Part shown: positions 6,681 through 9,106 of the stretch, in pieces | How positions within the stretch are numbered: position 1 is the stretch's first letter | How the letters are laid out: every line of letters starts with the position of its first letter | Source: Cytophagales bacterium | GTDB lineage: Bacteria; Bacteroidota; Bacteroidia; Cytophagales; 172606-1 | Length of the DNA: 9,106 nt | Direction of reading: 5' to 3' | Assembly: GCA_025455595.1 (NCBI GenBank) | Contig: JALOMD010000074.1 | Span: 1 to 9,106, forward strand | Program-made: the position numbers and the translations under genes | Notes under the pieces: model-generated | Seen by the model: the letters and a program-made list of their open reading frames with translations, nothing else | What the model was told of the DNA's origin: nothing | Database searches by the model: none

Positions 6681-6701
6681 AACGTTGAACGTTAAACGAA
6701 G
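6681..6701. repeat. Three degenerate heptamers (AACGTTG type) after a stop codon
   Basis: AACGTTG (6681), AACGTTA (6688) and AACGAAG (6695) run directly up to the stop codon of the minus-strand gene at 6702. The 7-base period matches that of the other arrays, although the motif differs. Just to the left, TCGTTTT (6650-6656) and AAAACGA (6672-6678) form a loose inverted repeat similar to the palindrome family. The rest of 6544-6680 holds no gene. Confidence 0.4.
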
Positions 6702-7412
6702 CTATTTCCGTCTTTTCCGTCGCCATTGGCGGATGTCGTCGGTGATGCGGTCAAGGAAAAAATAGCCGCCTATGCTCCAGAAAAAGCCGTCGTAGTTGCC
6801 GTTGAGTTCGTGGCCGAGGACGGTTTTGCGATAGCCGCCCATGGCGTTCAGCCCGACCCAGCGGAACGCCCGCACCCCGAACAGCGGCGGCAGTTTGTAG
6901 CTCAGCGACAGCCCTGTGCCAATCGGCACGAAAGGCCGCCGGGCTTGCAAAGAAGTGCCGCTGCCTGCCGTCAAGTCACGGGTATCAATGGAAGCCATGC
7001 CGAAACCGGCCTCGGTGATAATGCTGCCCTCCCAGTGCTCCTTGCGAAAAAGAAACGGCTCGAAGAATACCGTTCCGAAGAAAAGCCGTTGTTCGCGAGT
7101 CAAATCGGGCGTTTCCGACGAGAGGATTTGCGTCTGGTAACGCGTGAAATAACCGCCCACGCCTATTTTCGCTTTTTCGTTCACCAATACTCCCAGACGA
7201 TAGCCCCAGATGTTGACCGGCTGCCCGCCGATGAACGAAAATCGCTGGTCGAAGTCGGCGGCGGGCTTGATGCTCCGCTTGCGAACCACCGCCAGCGAGT
7301 CGCCGAACGCGTAGCAACTGCACGCGGCCAGCCACAGCAGCAGGGCATTTGTCCACAACGAGCGGGCAATTCGGGCGATTGTCATTCTCTTGTAGTAGTG
7401 CGTTTTCCCCAT
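6702..7412 (-). CDS. Exported protein, probable outer-membrane beta-barrel-like
   Basis: The product is 236 residues from the chosen ATG at 7412, which has GGAGG four bases upstream. The ATG at 7385 (227 residues) is the alternative, and an open frame continues upstream to 7562 through repeat sequence, which I do not accept as coding. A basic region (KRMTIARIARS) and hydrophobic ALLLWLAAC form a signal sequence. LAAC could be a lipobox (Cys31), otherwise cleavage lies after SCYA. The mature part alternates polar and hydrophobic residues with many Gly/Tyr/Phe, as in barrel strands: FSFIGGQPVNIWGYRLGVLV, IGVGGYFTRYQTQIL, FVPIGTGLSLSYKL, GFFWSIGGYFFLD. The very basic tail RQWRRKRRK is unusual for a barrel end. 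No enzyme motif is recognised. The kinase gene is upstream on the same strand, 178 bp away across a repeat cluster. Confidence 0.75.
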   Translation of the reverse strand: MGKTHYYKRMTIARIARSLWTNALLLWLAACSCYAFGDSLAVVRKRSIKPAADFDQRFSFIGGQPVNIWGYRLGVLVNEKAKIGVGGYFTRYQTQILSSETPDLTREQRLFFGTVFFEPFLFRKEHWEGSIITEAGFGMASIDTRDLTAGSGTSLQARRPFVPIGTGLSLSYKLPPLFGVRAFRWVGLNAMGGYRKTVLGHELNGNYDGFFWSIGGYFFLDRITDDIRQWRRKRRK

Positions 7413-7465
7413 ACAACCTCCGTCAGGCCTGAAAGTTTGGTTCCGAGTCACAAATTTTGAATCGG

Positions 7466-7548
7466 CGTTTTGGACAAAATCACCCAAAACGAGATTGCCA
7501 AGGCGGCGTTCGCCGCCATGCGTTTTGGGCAAAAATCGCCCAAAACGC
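7466..7548. repeat. Cluster of three consecutive hairpins (BIME-like)
   Basis: Three inverted repeats lie in a row: CGTTTTGG/CCAAAACG (7466-7473 and 7484-7491), GGCGGCG/CGCCGCC (7502-7508 and 7511-7517, loop TT), and GCGTTTTGGGC/GCCCAAAACGC (7520-7530 and 7538-7548). The outer two belong to the CGTTTTGGGC palindrome family. They fill the gap between the kinase stop and the start of the exported protein. The layout resembles composite REP elements of other bacteria. Confidence 0.75.
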
Positions 7549-7598
7549 CCCACATCCGGCATTCTGCGTTCAGGTCTCTGGATTCTGAATTCAGAATT
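7549..7598 (-). repeat. Degenerate heptad array (AATNCAG type) at the kinase 3' end
   Basis: Read on the minus strand from 7598, successive 7-base units are AATTCTG, AATTCAG, AATCCAG, AGACCTG, AACGCAG, AATGCCG and GATGTGG. They share a consensus close to AATNCAG, decaying away from the gene. The kinase stop codon (7591-7593) lies within the first unit. A perfect 16-bp palindrome, ATTCTGAATTCAGAAT, spans 7582-7597. Confidence 0.55.
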
Positions 7599-8979
7599 GT
7601 TTTTCCGTCGGTAGTTTCAAGACAAAACTTGTGCCTGCTTGCTCGTCGGATTCGACGGTGATGCTGCCCCGGTGGATGCGCACGATGCGTTCGGTCAGCG
7701 AGAGGCCGATGCCGTGGCCCGGCACCGCGCGGGCGTTGCTGCCCCTGCGAAACGGCTCGAAAATCTTGGCCAAGTCGGCGGGCGGGATGGCCAAGCCCCG
7801 GTTGTGGAACCGCAGCCAAACGAATCCCTTCCGTGCCGACGCTTGTACCGACACTTGGTTGTCGGGCGAGAACTTGCAGCCGTTTTCCATCAGGTTGAAC
7901 AACGCCACGCGCAGCAGCGATTCGTTGGCGGGCACCACAAACCGACTGGCATCCGGGTCGCGGCCAGCGTTGTCGGAGCCTTCTTCCAAGTCGAGGCGAA
8001 CGGCCGCGTTCGGACGCGTCTTCAGCACTTCCTTCCGCACTTGCCAGAGCAGTTCGTCAACGGCCACGGGCATGAGGCCGGTAATGGCTTCGTCGAGGCT
8101 CATGCCCGCCAACGTGAGCAGGCCGTTGGTGAGCCGGTTCAGTTCCCGCACATCATCCAGCACCGACTGCATGGTTTGGCGCAGTTGCGGCGGGATTTCG
8201 TCGGCCAGCAGCGACACTTCGAGTTGCCCCGTAATGGCCGTGAGCGGCGTGCGCAACTCGTGCGAGGCGTTGGAGACAAAGGCCCGCTGTACGCGGAAGG
8301 CTTCTTCGAGCCGGTCGAGCATGTCGTTGAAACGCTGCGCCAGTTGGGCGATTTCGTCGCGGCCGTCGCCGGTTTCGAGGCGCAGGTTCAGGCGGCTGGC
8401 GGTGATTTCGTCCATGCGGGCCACGATGCGCTGCATCGGTTGCAACATGCGGCCCGCGTACAGCCAACCCACCGCCAGCACGCACAGCGTAGCCACCAGC
8501 CAGCCCACCGACAACACGAACGCCAGGTTCTGCTGCTTGCTGAACCCGTATTTGTCAACCGCCGAGGCGAACACGACCAACTGCTGTCGCCCCGACACCC
8601 GCACGCCCACTACCTCGCGGCGGCCTTCGCGCAGGCGTACTTTGCCTTCCAGTCGCACGCGCAACAGTGTTTCGGGGGTTACCGTGAGGTAGTCTTCGCC
8701 GCTTTCGTAAACCAGTTTATTGTTCTGGTCGTAAATGATGATTTCCTCTTGGTTCAGCACCGTCATCTGGTTCTTGTCGAGCAGTTTGAACAGTTCGGGC
8801 GAGACGGCCGAACGTCCGAAAAGCAGCTCGGCGGAGGTGTACGCCTCTTGTTCGAGCCGTTGGTAAAACTCTTCGCGGCGGTAGCGTTCGGCGAGCAGGA
8901 AAATGGCAAGGCAGAAAAGCAACAGCAGCACCATGACCACTGCCGTAAACAGAATCGTAAGCCGCGTGCGAATGCTCAT
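7591..8979 (-). CDS. Membrane sensor histidine kinase (HAMP-HisKA-HATPase)
   Basis: The 462-residue kinase has a first membrane segment (about 8-30), a periplasmic sensor region of about 120 residues (31-150), a second membrane segment (about 152-175), a HAMP linker (about 172-226), and the dimerisation/phosphoacceptor helix SNASHELRTPLTAITGQ with His240. It ends with an ATPase domain: the N box is NLMENGCKFS (Asn362, Asn366), the F box FEPFRRG, and the G2 box GHGIGLSLTE (421-430). The usual DxGxG of the G1 box reads NRGLA (393-397), with Asn in place of Asp; such variants occur in Bacteroidetes kinases as far as I recall, so activity is still likely. The layout is that of OmpR-class partners such as CusS/QseC-type kinases. 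A response regulator gene would be expected beyond the right edge of the window. The signal sensed cannot be told from the sequence. Confidence 0.95.
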   Translation of the reverse strand: MSIRTRLTILFTAVVMVLLLLFCLAIFLLAERYRREEFYQRLEQEAYTSAELLFGRSAVSPELFKLLDKNQMTVLNQEEIIIYDQNNKLVYESGEDYLTVTPETLLRVRLEGKVRLREGRREVVGVRVSGRQQLVVFASAVDKYGFSKQQNLAFVLSVGWLVATLCVLAVGWLYAGRMLQPMQRIVARMDEITASRLNLRLETGDGRDEIAQLAQRFNDMLDRLEEAFRVQRAFVSNASHELRTPLTAITGQLEVSLLADEIPPQLRQTMQSVLDDVRELNRLTNGLLTLAGMSLDEAITGLMPVAVDELLWQVRKEVLKTRPNAAVRLDLEEGSDNAGRDPDASRFVVPANESLLRVALFNLMENGCKFSPDNQVSVQASARKGFVWLRFHNRGLAIPPADLAKIFEPFRRGSNARAVPGHGIGLSLTERIVRIHRGSITVESDEQAGTSFVLKLPTEKQF

Positions 8980-8985
8980 TCTTTC

Positions 8986-9062
8986 GTTTACCGTTTACCG
9001 TTTACCTTTTACCGTTTACCGTTTACCGTTTACCGTTTACCGTTTACCGTTTACCGTTTACC
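8986..9062. repeat. Perfect heptanucleotide array, 11 units of GTTTACC (GGTAAAC on the minus strand)
   Basis: Units start at 8986, 8993, 9000, 9007, 9014, 9021, 9028, 9035, 9042, 9049 and 9056. Only the fourth (9007, TTTTACC) differs, by one base. The array ends 6 bases before the kinase ATG (8977-8979), so it forms most of the visible leader. Each unit contains TAA on the minus strand, so reading through from an upstream gene would stop within it. Confidence 0.97.
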
Positions 9063-9091
9063 GTTTTGGGCGATTTTCGCCCAAAACGGTA
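9059..9091. repeat. Palindromic repeat, longest member of the CGTTTTGGGCGA family
   Basis: A perfect 15-bp inverted repeat, TACCGTTTTGGGCGA (9059-9073) with TCGCCCAAAACGGTA (9077-9091), has a TTT loop. Its left end shares bases with the last GTTTACC unit. The 12-bp core and loop are identical to those of the copy at 729-755, more than 8 kb away. Confidence 0.92.
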
Positions 9092-9106
9092 CTGACCACT
9101 TACGAC

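Noticed and set aside
7413..7562. Longer N-terminus for the exported protein
   Set aside because: It would be encoded by the hairpin cluster, and it would bury the signal peptide inside the protein.
7631..8692. Plus-strand open frame of 353 codons over the kinase
   Set aside because: It is a Ser/Arg-rich antisense shadow of the histidine kinase.
8986..9062. CRISPR array
   Set aside because: The units are 7 bases, contiguous and without spacers; it is a simple tandem repeat.

Overview
The window looks like a chromosomal segment from a member of the Bacteroidetes, most likely a Cytophagales-type bacterium. This is inferred from three things. The genes generally lack a Shine-Dalgarno sequence. 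A good match to the Bacteroidetes -7 box (TAnnTTTG) sits in front of the tRNA gene. The gaps between genes are rich in heptanucleotide repeats and hairpins. Coding DNA is mostly GC-rich, with one clearly AT-richer gene at 1579-2343. No phage, plasmid, insertion-sequence gene or CRISPR array is visible.

Left part (1-3460). A TetR-family regulator runs in from the left edge. It is broken by an exact 79-bp tandem duplication that shifts its frame. It is followed by a cytoplasmic DsbA/FrnE-like thioredoxin-fold protein with a CGWC motif, then (opposite strand, AT-rich) a six-segment membrane protein of unknown function, then an NmrA-like NAD(P)-binding protein that ends at a strong terminator. 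Regulator, dithiol protein and NAD(P)-dependent protein would make sense as a small redox or electrophile response group, with the membrane gene inserted between them. That grouping is inference.

Middle part (3550-6172). A secreted serine beta-lactamase-like hydrolase lies on the minus strand and converges on the NmrA gene. A 383-bp gap without a convincing gene follows. Then come a plus-strand lipoprotein of an unnamed, probably beta-sandwich family, a two-way terminator hairpin, and a minus-strand tRNA-Leu (anticodon GAG) with a recognisable promoter.

Right part (6250-9106). All genes are on the minus strand. They are a 97-residue single-pass membrane protein with a probable coiled coil, an exported protein that is probably an outer-membrane barrel, and a HAMP-type sensor histidine kinase. 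The kinase's partner response regulator, if there is one, would lie beyond the right edge.

The most striking feature is in the gaps between genes. One palindrome family (arms CGTTTTGGGCGA/TCGCCCAAAACG) occurs several times, with its T-run and A-run in the opposite arrangement to a terminator. Several unrelated sequence motifs all repeat with a 7-base period next to gene ends, the clearest being 11 copies of GTTTACC right in front of the kinase start. I found no convincing new multi-gene system. The repeat architecture and the duplication-broken regulator are the parts most worth following up.
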